The notes below the pieces were generated by a model that was not told where the DNA came from, ran no database searches, and was given only the letters and a program-made list of their open reading frames with translations. A stretch of 64,000 bases of DNA from Photobacterium alginatilyticum (GTDB taxonomy: Bacteria > Pseudomonadota > Gammaproteobacteria > Enterobacterales > Vibrionaceae), in NCBI RefSeq assembly GCF_009910675.1, contig NZ_RSEJ01000011.1, forward strand, positions 62,001 through 126,000, given 5' to 3'. Below, in pieces: positions 8,925 through 17,644 of this stretch. The position numbers were made by a program, and so were the translations under genes. Each line of letters starts with the position of its first letter. Position 1 is the stretch's first letter.

Positions 8925-11345
8925 CTAATATTCATCTACCAGACCCACTTGTTTTTCCAGCTTTTCAATAAGGACTTCGCGCTTAAAGGGTTTCGGCAGA
9001 TAATCATCCATTCCGCAATCGAAGCATTTTTGAATGTCGTCATCCAGGATCGAGGCGGTCAACGCAACAATGTGTGTGCGAGGGTAGCCGTTGTCATTTT
9101 CGAACTGGCGTATGGCCCGCGTGGCATCGAAACCATTGAGAACAGGCATCATACAGTCCATTAGTACGAGGCCGATAGTTTTATGATGAAGCTCATAGCA
9201 TTCAATTGCTTCCTGTCCGTTATTTGCCAGAATGTAATCGAGCCCAATTTTCTTCAAGTTGATACAGGCAACTTGTTGGTTAACTTTGTTGTCTTCGACA
9301 ATGAGGACTTTCTTTCTTAGCGCCTGCGAGGCCGTTGGGGGGCTTGCTGGCTCTGGTAAATCATGATTGAGCGCTGCAGATAGCGTATTTTTCAGCCGGG
9401 TGCCAAATAATGGAGAAGTAATAAAAGCGGTGATGTTGTGTGAGTTACTGTTGATGTTTTCCGTATTGCGTCGAACAAAAATAACTGGGTATTGAGGATA
9501 ATGCCTTTCGACTGCTTGTAACAAGTTCAGGCTATCAACAAGGATCAAGCCGGCTTGTTGCAGTGATGCTGGTATGGTCGATGAGTTTTGCACGACTGTT
9601 GGCCGATAACCGAATCGCTGAATTTCTTCGACGAGCAGCGTATTAACACTGTTTGTGAAATAAACAATATCAATAGGCTCATCGGTTGATAGCTGTTGTT
9701 CGTCATTATCGAATTTAATCTCGAAATAGAACTGGCTACCCTGGCCCTTGCTTGAAGCGAGCTGGATATTTCCGCCCATAATGCTAACCATTTTTGACGA
9801 AATGGCCAGGCCAAGACCTGTTCCGCCATATTGAGCGGAAGTGTCTGCATTTTCTTGTTTAAACTCATCAAATATATGCTGTTGTTTATCCTTATCGATA
9901 CCAATTCCGGTATCGGCGACAGAAAAGTAGACCGTCGTGGATAAGTTTGTCTGCGTAACCAGCTTGGCTGAGAACGTGATAGCACCTTTTTCGGTGAATT
10001 TGATGGCGTTGGAAGCAAGGTTCATGATGACCTGACGGATCTTTTGTTCGTCGGCTTTGACGTAGTTAGGCAACTGTGGGTCAAGTGCGATATTGATATC
10101 GATATTTTTCTGCTGTGCTTTGGGTGCAATAAGTGCTGCGGTATCGAATATGACCTCTTTGATAGCACAGGTATGCGGACAGATTTCAAGGTGGCCGGAT
10201 TCAATTTTAGAGAGATCCAGGATGTCATTGATAAGCATTAGTAGCGTTTGTGAAGACGCATTAATTGTTGACAGGTAGTCCTTCTGAATAGCGGTTAAGT
10301 GTGAGTCTGACAAGATTTCAGTCATTCCCAAAATGCCATTGAGCGGTGTTCTGATTTCATGTGACATATTGGCCAGGAAAGCACTTTTGGCTTTGTTGGC
10401 CTTTTTCTCGTGTTCGCGGGCGCTAATGAGTGCTTTCTCTAGTCGCCCGGTTTTACGGACAACATAGAGAAGGGTTGCAATAATTGACAAGCACAGCATA
10501 ACACCTGCGAGCAGTTTATATATCTCGTAAGAGGCTAGCTTCTCTTTAATCTTTAGCGGGATGACGGAAAATAGTGTCTCTAGTTTATTCTCCAGAATAT
10601 GTATAGTGTTTCTTAATTCACCATGTCTGCCTTGGTTGTGGTTGTAGCCAAAGACTTTGTAGGCGCGCTGTAGTTGATAAAATGACGAGGTAAAATCGTC
10701 AAAGGCTAAAGACAGGGCTTGTGAATTGGGTATTAGGTCTATTTCATTTTTTATTTGAATGAATGTGGTATCAATTTCTCTTAGTATGCTGGCGTCAAAA
10801 TCTGTAAAAAAACGGTACATAAGATCTTGGGTGGTAAGTGTCAGCTCATCTAGCCGCGTACTTTGAAGTTTATTAACTTCCTTTTCCAGAGTAAGGGTGT
10901 GATCTTTAAGCTTGTCGATTAACCCATCATTGTTTCCTTCTCCACGAATAATAAGAAGAATCTCAGAAAGGGTCGTGAAGTTTTGGTAATACGTATTGAC
11001 AGACTCTAAGGTAACTTGCGGGTTGTAGTCTGTTGTGATGTTATTTTCCTTGATGGTTTCATTTATGTCATTGAGGCTAATGATGATGTTGTTATAAGAG
11101 GATTGCATTTTTTTCTGATATTTCGAGTCCACCCTGGCAAAGAAATCTTTTTCATGTCTGCGCATCATCAGCATTTCATTTGAGGCATCGAGAATTTTAA
11201 TTTCCAGTGAGATAAGCTGAGTACGTGTATTATTTAGTGTTTGCTCTGTATAAAAAAAGGCAGCGAGTAATAGCACAATGAACAAGGCACTGTAGGTGAG
11301 AAGCTGCTTTATAGAGCGGGTGTGAGCATATTGGTGTGTCTGCAT
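8925..11345 (-). CDS. Hybrid sensor histidine kinase with HBM-like sensor and receiver
   Basis: 806-aa membrane kinase. TM1 is near residues 15-32 and TM2 near 272-295. The periplasmic helical region begins with MMRRHEKDFFARVDSKY, resembling helical bimodular (HBM) or related four-helix sensors. HisKA has the H-box SHEIRTPLNG with H329. HATPase motifs DTGIGID and GGTGLGLAIS follow. Residues about 545-650 look like a receiver without its key residues. The C-terminal receiver is complete, with phospho-acceptor D730 in LVLMDCMMP and a lysine in LPKPFK. No HPt domain is fused, so a separate phosphotransfer protein is needed for a full relay. No response regulator is adjacent. The ligand is unknown. 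Confidence 0.92.
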   Translation of the reverse strand: MQTHQYAHTRSIKQLLTYSALFIVLLLAAFFYTEQTLNNTRTQLISLEIKILDASNEMLMMRRHEKDFFARVDSKYQKKMQSSYNNIIISLNDINETIKENNITTDYNPQVTLESVNTYYQNFTTLSEILLIIRGEGNNDGLIDKLKDHTLTLEKEVNKLQSTRLDELTLTTQDLMYRFFTDFDASILREIDTTFIQIKNEIDLIPNSQALSLAFDDFTSSFYQLQRAYKVFGYNHNQGRHGELRNTIHILENKLETLFSVIPLKIKEKLASYEIYKLLAGVMLCLSIIATLLYVVRKTGRLEKALISAREHEKKANKAKSAFLANMSHEIRTPLNGILGMTEILSDSHLTAIQKDYLSTINASSQTLLMLINDILDLSKIESGHLEICPHTCAIKEVIFDTAALIAPKAQQKNIDINIALDPQLPNYVKADEQKIRQVIMNLASNAIKFTEKGAITFSAKLVTQTNLSTTVYFSVADTGIGIDKDKQQHIFDEFKQENADTSAQYGGTGLGLAISSKMVSIMGGNIQLASSKGQGSQFYFEIKFDNDEQQLSTDEPIDIVYFTNSVNTLLVEEIQRFGYRPTVVQNSSTIPASLQQAGLILVDSLNLLQAVERHYPQYPVIFVRRNTENINSNSHNITAFITSPLFGTRLKNTLSAALNHDLPEPASPPTASQALRKKVLIVEDNKVNQQVACINLKKIGLDYILANNGQEAIECYELHHKTIGLVLMDCMMPVLNGFDATRAIRQFENDNGYPRTHIVALTASILDDDIQKCFDCGMDDYLPKPFKREVLIEKLEKQVGLVDEY

Positions 11346-11712
11346 TGAAATCCATTTCCTTCCCGAGCCGAGTACGGCAGTTAAGCTACCGTTACAATTA
11401 ACACTTTGATTTTTGGCTGTTATTGTTGTTTTATCATAGAACGGTCGTCAAATGCAGTATGTTAAACCGGTTGCATTAATAAGAAAACAACTGGGTTTGT
11501 TGTTGTGAGGTGATGGATACATAACTGATGCAGATAGGTTCGTTTTGTGTATTACCTGGCGCTTTGGTTCGATTAACATCGTGTGATCTGGCGTCTCACG
11601 GAATGTGATCAGGTGTATATTTTGGCGTGCTGGTGGTGTTTTTCTCTCACATCATAGAAGCCATACTCTTCATAATATTGGCAACTTAAGTATGGGTAAA
11701 TGCGGAAATACG
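11346..11712. other. Intergenic region between kinase and acetyltransferase genes
   Basis: About 370 bases between divergent genes. An upstream in-frame extension (from 11605) of the acetyltransferase frame is open but lacks family similarity, so I treat it as leader. No RNA gene or strong palindrome is seen. Confidence 0.5.
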
Positions 11713-12273
11713 ATGACTGAAAAAGAAAAAATGCTGTCAGGCTTGATGTATCAGGCCTGGGATGCCGAATTGCTTGCAGAGCGCCAGAAAGCCAAAGAGT
11801 TGTGTCATCAGCTGAATCACCTTAGCCCGAGTCAACCTGAGACCCGACAGGCACTCATTAGCGAATTATTAGGGCAAGAAAGCGATGCGTGCCTTGAATC
11901 GCCCTTTAACTGTGATTACGGCTACAACATCAAGGCCGGCAAAGGCTTCTATGCTAATCATGGTTGTACGATCCTTGATTGTGCCCCGATCCATATTGGC
12001 GATAACTGCTTGTTGGCACCGGGGGTCGTAATAGCGACTGCCGGTCATCCGCTTGATCCGGTTGAGCGAGCTTCTGGCGAGGAGTTTGCCAAGAGCATTA
12101 TCATAGGTAACGATGTGTGGTTTGGTGCAAATGTCACTGTGTGTCCGGGCGTGACGATTGGCGATAATGTGGTTGTTGGGGCTGGCAGTGTCGTTAATAA
12201 GGATTTGCCTTCCAACACAGTATGTGTCGGGTCACCGGCCAAGCCGATCAAAGAGATTCCACCCAAGCAATAA
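11713..12273 (+). CDS. Maltose/galactoside O-acetyltransferase-like enzyme
   Basis: 186-aa left-handed beta-helix acetyltransferase. The N-terminus MTEKEKMLSGLMYQAWDAEL matches the Mac domain that begins Maa/LacA proteins, which fixes the start at ATG 11713 (CGGAAA just upstream) rather than at in-frame codons further upstream. Hexapeptide repeats run from about 85 to 180 (IHIGDNCLLAPG, IIIGNDVWFGANVTVCPGVTIG). The catalytic histidine is H112 in ATAGHPLD. It acetylates a sugar or nucleotide-sugar hydroxyl using acetyl-CoA; physiological role is often said to be detoxification of non-metabolised sugars. Monocistronic, ending at a hairpin. Confidence 0.9.
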   Translation: MTEKEKMLSGLMYQAWDAELLAERQKAKELCHQLNHLSPSQPETRQALISELLGQESDACLESPFNCDYGYNIKAGKGFYANHGCTILDCAPIHIGDNCLLAPGVVIATAGHPLDPVERASGEEFAKSIIIGNDVWFGANVTVCPGVTIGDNVVVGAGSVVNKDLPSNTVCVGSPAKPIKEIPPKQ

Positions 12274-12286
12274 AGCCCCAGAGTCA

Positions 12287-12314
12287 AAGGTGAGTGAGCA
12301 GAATCACTCACCTT
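12287..12314. terminator. Hairpin between convergent genes
   Basis: AAGGTGAGTGA (12287-12297) pairs perfectly with TCACTCACCTT (12304-12314) around a 6-nt loop. It sits between the acetyltransferase and nitroreductase genes. T-tracts are weak on both sides. Confidence 0.6.
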
Positions 12315-12394
12315 AAATACTGATGCTGGACAGCGCCTAAAAACTTTCAGGTTATTTGGTATTTCAATCTTGCTTCTGGAGCAGGTACTCCACC

Positions 12395-13015
12395 TTAAAT
12401 AATCTCTAATACTTCCTGTAGCGGTTTACGTAGTTTTTGCGGCCAGTTTCCTGCTGCTGGGTAGCCGACAGTTACTAACATGACTGGAAGGATAGTCGAT
12501 GGCAGGTTAAACGCTGATCGCACCGCCTCGGTGTCAAAGCCGCCAACAACGCCAGTGGATAGCCCTTGCTCTTCTGCCGCAAACATCAGGCTCATTGACG
12601 CAAGTGACGCTGAGCGAATGGCCTCATCTCTTCGTAGTTCTGAGTTGTCTTGATGCGATTCAGCCACCATACCGACCCATGTCGTCTTGATCTCTTCAGT
12701 GATGATACCTTCGCGTACCGATGGTTGAAGTGTGTGTTCTAGTGTTTTGTAGCCTTCCAGATCACCACAGACTATATAGGTGACCGAAGCATCTTTAACT
12801 TGTTGCTGCCCATATGCAGCCTGGCATAACTTGGATTTCTGCTTCTCGGAATGAACAGCAACGAATTTCCAGTTCTGTAAATTAAAAGCCGACGGTGAGT
12901 ACGTTGCAAGCCTAACCAATTCAGATATTGTTTCTGTTGTGATTTTTTTAGCCGGGTCATACTTTCCGGTTGTTGAACGATTTTCTAAGTAATGTTGTAT
13001 GCGTGAAGTATCCAT
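12395..13015 (-). CDS. Nitroreductase family protein
   Basis: 206-aa FMN-dependent NAD(P)H oxidoreductase of the nitroreductase fold. The N-terminal NRSTTGKYDP and YSPSAFNLQNWKFVAV match the usual phosphate-binding arginine/serine and the PSxxNxQPW-type motif. The C-terminal half has GVVGGFDTEAVRSAFNLP and the MLVTVGYPA segment. AAGGAG lies 8 nt before the start. It follows the EamA transporter gene by only 18 bp on the same strand, so the two are probably co-transcribed. The family reduces nitroaromatics, quinones or enones; the natural substrate here is unknown. Confidence 0.88.
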   Translation of the reverse strand: MDTSRIQHYLENRSTTGKYDPAKKITTETISELVRLATYSPSAFNLQNWKFVAVHSEKQKSKLCQAAYGQQQVKDASVTYIVCGDLEGYKTLEHTLQPSVREGIITEEIKTTWVGMVAESHQDNSELRRDEAIRSASLASMSLMFAAEEQGLSTGVVGGFDTEAVRSAFNLPSTILPVMLVTVGYPAAGNWPQKLRKPLQEVLEII

Positions 13016-13033
13016 TGATAAGTCTCCTTGATA

Positions 13034-13921
13034 TTAACTGTTATTCGATAAAACGTGTGTTGGCGTTTTTTTGGCCTTACTCGAGTGATTGACGATAAAT
13101 AAAATTGAAACCAGAACCGTCACCACGCCAGCGATTTGTCTGATGTCTAAATCCTCTCCTAAAATTATCCAGCCGAGCGTGAGGGCTGTAATTGGGCTAA
13201 GTAAGCCTAATGAGGATACAGAGGTGGATGACAGGGCTTTAATCCCTCTGAACCACAAGGAATAAGCTAGTAATGCACCAAATGAGCTTAAATAGGAATA
13301 ACCAATGAAGTTCTCCTGTGTGATGCTCGATGGGAGCGTATCAAAGGTAATTGCAAATGGGACAAGGCATATACCGCCTAGTAATAATTGCCACCCGGTA
13401 AATGACATTATATGGAGTTGTGATCCCCATCGTTTAGATAGAAAGGTGCCTAGTGACATGGAGACTGTACCGGCAAACGCAGCCATCAAGCCGATTTGAT
13501 CCCAGGATGTACTGTTATTAACGAATATTGCCGACATACCGACGATGGCAAAGATACCGCTAGCCAGTACCGTAAATTTGGGTTTGTTATGATCTACTAA
13601 CCATATGATTGCCATGATTATAATTGGTTGCATGGCACCAACAACAGCCGCCACACCCCCCGGTAGCCGATAGGCGGCAACAAAGAGCAATCCCTGGAAA
13701 ATACCAATATTAAGAACAGACAAAATAAGCATTTTAAAACCATTCTCTCGTCCTAAACGGGCCGGAAATAAAAATAGGAGAATTAATCCAGCAGGAATAG
13801 CTCGAATAAGCGCTGCAGTAAATGGCTGGTCCTCTGGAAGTAATTCTGTGGTAACGATATAGGTGGAACCCCATATAATAGGTGCAAGGGCTGTTAAAAA
13901 TATATTCTTTAAATATTGCAT
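13034..13921 (-). CDS. EamA-family (DMT superfamily) transporter
   Basis: 295-aa membrane protein with ten predicted helices in two EamA repeats. The opening LTALAPIIWGSTYIVTTELLPEDQPFTAALIRA is characteristic of the RhaT/EamA branch. Second-half motifs include YSLWFRGIKALSSTSVSSLGLLSP and GWIILGEDL. It is the first gene of a probable two-gene unit with the nitroreductase (18-bp gap), and a LysR regulator lies upstream on the same strand. An efflux pump paired with a reductase fits handling of a toxic small molecule, but the substrate is inference only. Confidence 0.88.
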   Translation of the reverse strand: MQYLKNIFLTALAPIIWGSTYIVTTELLPEDQPFTAALIRAIPAGLILLFLFPARLGRENGFKMLILSVLNIGIFQGLLFVAAYRLPGGVAAVVGAMQPIIIMAIIWLVDHNKPKFTVLASGIFAIVGMSAIFVNNSTSWDQIGLMAAFAGTVSMSLGTFLSKRWGSQLHIMSFTGWQLLLGGICLVPFAITFDTLPSSITQENFIGYSYLSSFGALLAYSLWFRGIKALSSTSVSSLGLLSPITALTLGWIILGEDLDIRQIAGVVTVLVSILFIVNHSSKAKKTPTHVLSNNS

Positions 13922-14090
13922 AGGAGATGCCTGCTCAATGTGACTTAAAGAACTTTGGCATCTATTTATGATTAACTCAATCCTATACCGGAAGAATATA
14001 CATCGCTATTTCTTATGATAATTATAGGTTTTAATGATGTATTATTCTGAGCGTATGTCCTTAATAGGGAAATTGCTATTGGTATAATTA

Positions 14091-14945
14091 TTATTGGAGT
14101 AACTCTTTTAGCTCAACGAGTAGATCAATATCTTTGTGGCTAGGGTGATAGGTATACTGAAGCAGCACTTCACGCCTCGCGTAACCGTCGAGTTGGACTC
14201 TTGCCATTGTCTTGTCATCTATAATGGCTTCTGGAAGCCAGGCGAAGCCAACACCCTGGCGCACAAGGTTGGCAGAGCTTGATACGTTACTCGTTGCTAT
14301 CTTCTGCCTACCTGGTAGCAGGCCTGTAGACAGGTTCGTTCTCGAACCGAGATCGGTCAGGATCACCTGACAGTAGTTGGATAAATCCTGAAGCTCTACA
14401 TTGTCCATTTGAGCTAACGGGTGTGAATGGGCTGCGACAAGGTGTTTACAGATTGATGCGATTGGAGCCGATGTGTGGCCTGCAAGCGCAAGCGATGAAA
14501 TGATGGCGCTAACGCGATTGTCTTCGAGCATTTCTTTGGCAAGAGACAAGGTCGTTTCGTAGATCTTAAGGTTTGTGTATGGATGTCGCTGGGTAAATAT
14601 ATCGATTGCTTGCGCCAAACGCTCAGGCGGGTAAAGGCTATCTATAGCCAGCGCGAGTGTTTTGTTGGCTTGTTCAGTTGGTTGACAGGCAGTTTGTTCA
14701 AGCAAGTTGGCTTCGGCGAGGAAGGTTTTCGCTAAAGGTAAGAGCTGCATGGCAAATGGGCTGGGGACTGCACGACGGCCTTCCAGAGTAAACAGTTTCT
14801 TTCCGGTAATGCTTTCTAAGTTTTTGATTGTCGAACTTAGCGCCGGTTGTGATTTAAAAAGCAGCTTTGAAGCATTGGAGAAACTTCCCGTTTCAATGAT
14901 TGCTGCAAAGACCCGCCACTGATCGATGGTTGTTTTGTTAAGCAT
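14091..14945 (-). CDS. LysR-family transcriptional regulator
   Basis: 284-aa LysR regulator. The N-terminal winged helix-turn-helix is clear (QWRVFAAIIETGSFSNASKLL, then QPALSSTIKNLE). A substrate-binding domain follows from about residue 90. Start set at 14945 (MLNKTTID), with AAGGA about 10 nt upstream; the frame continues upstream to 15050 but that part is outside the family. It precedes the EamA-nitroreductase pair on the same strand by about 170 bp, so it may regulate that pair. Inducer unknown. Confidence 0.88.
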   Translation of the reverse strand: MLNKTTIDQWRVFAAIIETGSFSNASKLLFKSQPALSSTIKNLESITGKKLFTLEGRRAVPSPFAMQLLPLAKTFLAEANLLEQTACQPTEQANKTLALAIDSLYPPERLAQAIDIFTQRHPYTNLKIYETTLSLAKEMLEDNRVSAIISSLALAGHTSAPIASICKHLVAAHSHPLAQMDNVELQDLSNYCQVILTDLGSRTNLSTGLLPGRQKIATSNVSSSANLVRQGVGFAWLPEAIIDDKTMARVQLDGYARREVLLQYTYHPSHKDIDLLVELKELLQ

Positions 14946-15073
14946 GGTTCTATTGTCCTTAATTCGCCCAATGAAAGTATTGGGTTTTGGGAAATAAATA
15001 GCAATAGAGATGAGGTAACAATGAAGGGAGGATAATGAGGGTATAAACATACCCTCACAAGTGCAGAGAATAC

Positions 15074-15655
15074 TTAGAAGTGGTAGGCAAGGCCGATTGA
15101 CATAAGATCCACATCTGTTTCATCTAGCTGGTAGCGTTCAAATTCTGCTTGAATTGAAATGCTACTGAATTTGTACGCGATGCCTGCACCAAACATAGGA
15201 TCGGTGCCATCGGCACCTTCAATAGATACATCACTGTCAAGGTTAACTGTTGAGTCCCATGCATGGAAACCAACCTTACCAAACAGTTCAAAATTATCGG
15301 CTACCGGGAGAATACCGATAAGGGATGCACCAAGTGTATCTTGTTCAACGGTCATTTCTTCTATGCCCATGAAGGATGAAGTACTACCAAAGTTCATTGA
15401 TACTTCACCTAGGTTGGCATAGAAAAGTTCAAACGCGAAGTAGTCATTGGCGCGGAAGCCACCAAATAGTTTATATCCAGTATCTGAATCATCAAGATCA
15501 ATACCTGCAGAAGATAGTGAATTTTCAATATCTGAAGTGACTAAGTCGTTATAGTTTGCTTGTCCGACTGAAGCGCCGATGTATGCATTTCCTGCATTAG
15601 CAAGTGCAGGGAATAGTGCCGTAATGATCCCTAAACTAATAATTGTTTTTTTCAT
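15074..15655 (-). CDS. Outer-membrane beta-barrel protein
   Basis: 193-aa exported protein. Signal peptide MKKTIISLGIITALFPALANA is cleaved before GNAYIGASVG. The mature part alternates short aromatic-containing strands (YKLFGGFRANDYFAFELFY, FELFGKVGFHAW, YKFSSISIQAEFERY) and ends SIGLAYHF with a C-terminal phenylalanine, as expected for BAM substrates. It fits the OMP beta-barrel (OmpA-N/OprF-like) family of eight-stranded barrels, without a peptidoglycan-binding domain. Start at 15655 with GGAA just upstream; the in-frame start at 15694 would precede the signal peptide. Resembles Vibrio accessory colonisation-type barrels only in general architecture. Confidence 0.83.
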   Translation of the reverse strand: MKKTIISLGIITALFPALANAGNAYIGASVGQANYNDLVTSDIENSLSSAGIDLDDSDTGYKLFGGFRANDYFAFELFYANLGEVSMNFGSTSSFMGIEEMTVEQDTLGASLIGILPVADNFELFGKVGFHAWDSTVNLDSDVSIEGADGTDPMFGAGIAYKFSSISIQAEFERYQLDETDVDLMSIGLAYHF

Positions 15656-16369
15656 TTTATTTCCAATAATGCAAATGTGTTCGGTACGAATCATAAAATA
15701 TATAAAATATGTTTTATATATTTTTGAGTGTTATTTGTTTGATTCTGATCATAAGTTCACATTATTGATTTAACTGTGTTTGAGTCAAAAATATAATATA
15801 TTCCTCATGAGGATTTATATTGTCAGCTACAAATTTAGATGTTGCGACTTATACATCTATTTTCTCCAATATAAGCAAGGGATAAAGCGAATTGGAAGCG
15901 TTGTTGAATTTGTAAATGGCTCTCTTTCATGTTGTGGCATAAGACTTGTGGACATGAATTTTATCACTTTGTTGCGAGCAAGTAACGGTCGTGGGTTGGT
16001 TACTTGGTTTGCTGTATAAAATGTCATCATTTGTGTTAATTCTTTGTAATAGTTCGATAATTGTACTGGGTGTAGAAAATATTCAGAATATTGTCTTGAT
16101 ACGAGCTTTTACTGAATATTATTCAGCAACTGCTCGTCACTTTGATGATGCCGGGCTTTTTTATTGCTTTTTTTTGATGAATATCTACTTTGGCACAGCC
16201 TCAACAGCCATGGTTGGAACGAGCCTAAATATTGAACAGGAAAAAAGAATAGTTCGCTCCACAAATTGGTGTCAATTGATGCGATTGTAACAAGGTTGTT
16301 TAGAAGAGACGGTTAGTCAAGATTTGAAAAGTGTCTCTTTACGAAATCAAAAAAAGACAGGTCAATATA
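15656..16369. other. Long AT-rich intergenic region with two palindromes
   Basis: About 710 bases between divergent barrel and symporter genes. Two short open frames (15780-16019 and 15991-16290) lack ribosome-binding sites and normal composition, so I do not call them genes. Two palindromes and a leader hairpin AAGAGAC / GTCTCTT (16304-16310 and 16333-16339) are visible. No tRNA is seen. A small RNA cannot be excluded. Confidence 0.55.
16078..16126. promoter_or_regulatory. Pair of 15-bp palindromes upstream of symporter gene
   Basis: AATATTC-A-GAATATT (16078-16092) and CTGAATA-T-TATTCAG (16112-16126) are both perfect 7-1-7 palindromes sharing the ATTCAG/CTGAAT element; centres are 34 bp apart. 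They lie about 250 bp before the symporter start. Operator function is inferred from symmetry only. Confidence 0.45.
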
Positions 16370-17557
16370 ATGAAGCTAATTATTAAGCTATTGTGTGGAA
16401 TAATTGTAGGTATATTATTAGGGATGGTTGCGCCCGATCTAATAATAAGAGGGTTGATAACGGCAAAGGTATTTATAAGTCAGTTAATTAAATTTACTAT
16501 ACCGTTATTAATTCTATTCTATGTTACGAGCGGTATTGCAAATTTACCTAGAAACTCAGGAAAGTTGCTGGGAAAAACCGTTGGGTTGGCTTATTTGTCT
16601 ACCTTAGGGGCCGGTCTTTTTGCCTTCACTGTCGCTGAGCACTTATTTCCGGCTTTGTTAAGTGGCGCTGGCGAGATGCCTGAGGTGAAAACCGTTCTGG
16701 CACCATTTATTGAACTTAAAATACCACCTTTAATGAATATCATGACGGCACTTACCATTGCCTTTATGTTTGGGTTGGGAATTTCAACTACAGCTGCTGA
16801 TCAGCTGAAAAGAATGAGTGATCAGGGCCGCGATATCATTGAGCTGTTTCTGAATAAAGTGATCATTCCGGCATTGCCATTTTATATTGCAGGTGTTTTT
16901 GCGGATATGACGGTCAAAGGGACGGTATTTGCCACACTGCACACGTTTAGCCTGGTATTGCTGGCTGTCATCGCGATGCACTGGTTCTGGCTAGCTGTTC
17001 AGTTTATTACTGCAGGTGCAGTTATGCAGCAGTCGCCATTGACTTTGTTGCGTACCATGATGCCAGCCTATTTAACCGCAATTGGTACCATGTCTTCTGC
17101 GGCGACCATTCCGGTAACTCTGCAGCAGACCAAGCGAAATGGTGTGTCGAATACCATTGCCAATTTCGTTGTTCCTTTGTGTGCCAATATTCACATGTCT
17201 GGTTCGGTGATCAGTATTGCCAGCGTCGCAGTGGCGGTCATCATCATGACAGGCGCTGGTGCAGTACCAAGCTTGTTTGAAGCCTTGCCATTTATTGCCA
17301 TGCTGGGTGTTACTATGGTCGCTGCACCGGGCGCGCCGGGCGGGGCAGTAATGGCCTCTGTTGGTTTGCTGGGCTCGATGCTTGGATTTACCGAAGAAAT
17401 GATCGCCTTGCAAATTGTCCTTCATCTGGCACAGGATAGTTTCGGTACTGCCTGCAATGTAACCGGTGATGGTGTTATTGCTCTGATGATAGATAAGCTT
17501 TCCGATAAGCAGGAAGAAGAGTTGGAAGAGTTAGTTCCTGTCGAAGACGCTATCTAA
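16370..17557 (+). CDS. Dicarboxylate/amino acid:cation symporter (DAACS family), copy 1
   Basis: 395-aa inner-membrane symporter of the glutamate/dicarboxylate (DAACS, GltPh-like) family. Start set at ATG 16370 because its close paralogue at 26145-27332 begins at the same residue (MxLIIKLLCGI) and has the same length. Family signatures include VTSGIANLP, the re-entrant-loop serine region TMSSAATIPVTLQQTKRNGVS (as two parts), and NIHMSGSVISIASVAV, the usual substrate- and sodium-binding NMDG-like position. TAPGAPGG-type hairpin 2 is APGAPGGAVMAS. It probably imports a C4-dicarboxylate or acidic amino acid with H+ or Na+. It is monocistronic after a 700-bp leader region. Confidence 0.9.
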   Translation: MKLIIKLLCGIIVGILLGMVAPDLIIRGLITAKVFISQLIKFTIPLLILFYVTSGIANLPRNSGKLLGKTVGLAYLSTLGAGLFAFTVAEHLFPALLSGAGEMPEVKTVLAPFIELKIPPLMNIMTALTIAFMFGLGISTTAADQLKRMSDQGRDIIELFLNKVIIPALPFYIAGVFADMTVKGTVFATLHTFSLVLLAVIAMHWFWLAVQFITAGAVMQQSPLTLLRTMMPAYLTAIGTMSSAATIPVTLQQTKRNGVSNTIANFVVPLCANIHMSGSVISIASVAVAVIIMTGAGAVPSLFEALPFIAMLGVTMVAAPGAPGGAVMASVGLLGSMLGFTEEMIALQIVLHLAQDSFGTACNVTGDGVIALMIDKLSDKQEEELEELVPVEDAI

Positions 17558-17585
17558 TTTATTCAATTATAAGCAAAACATAACT

Positions 17586-17635
17586 GAAGGCAGGGACGCC
17601 TTCGGGTTACCTATCGTGACTTCGCGTCGCACGAT
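17586..17635. terminator. Weak hairpins between convergent genes
   Basis: GAAGGC (17586-17591) with GCCTTC (17598-17603), then ATCGTG (17613-17618) with CACGAT (17630-17635). They lie just past the symporter stop and before the convergent DUF3179 gene. No T-tract, so only a possible terminator. Confidence 0.35.
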
Positions 17636-17644
17636 GTGAGTTTA

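Noticed and set aside
15780..16290. Two short open frames in the leader region before the first symporter copy
   Set aside because: No ribosome-binding site, no family resemblance and AT-rich low-complexity translation.
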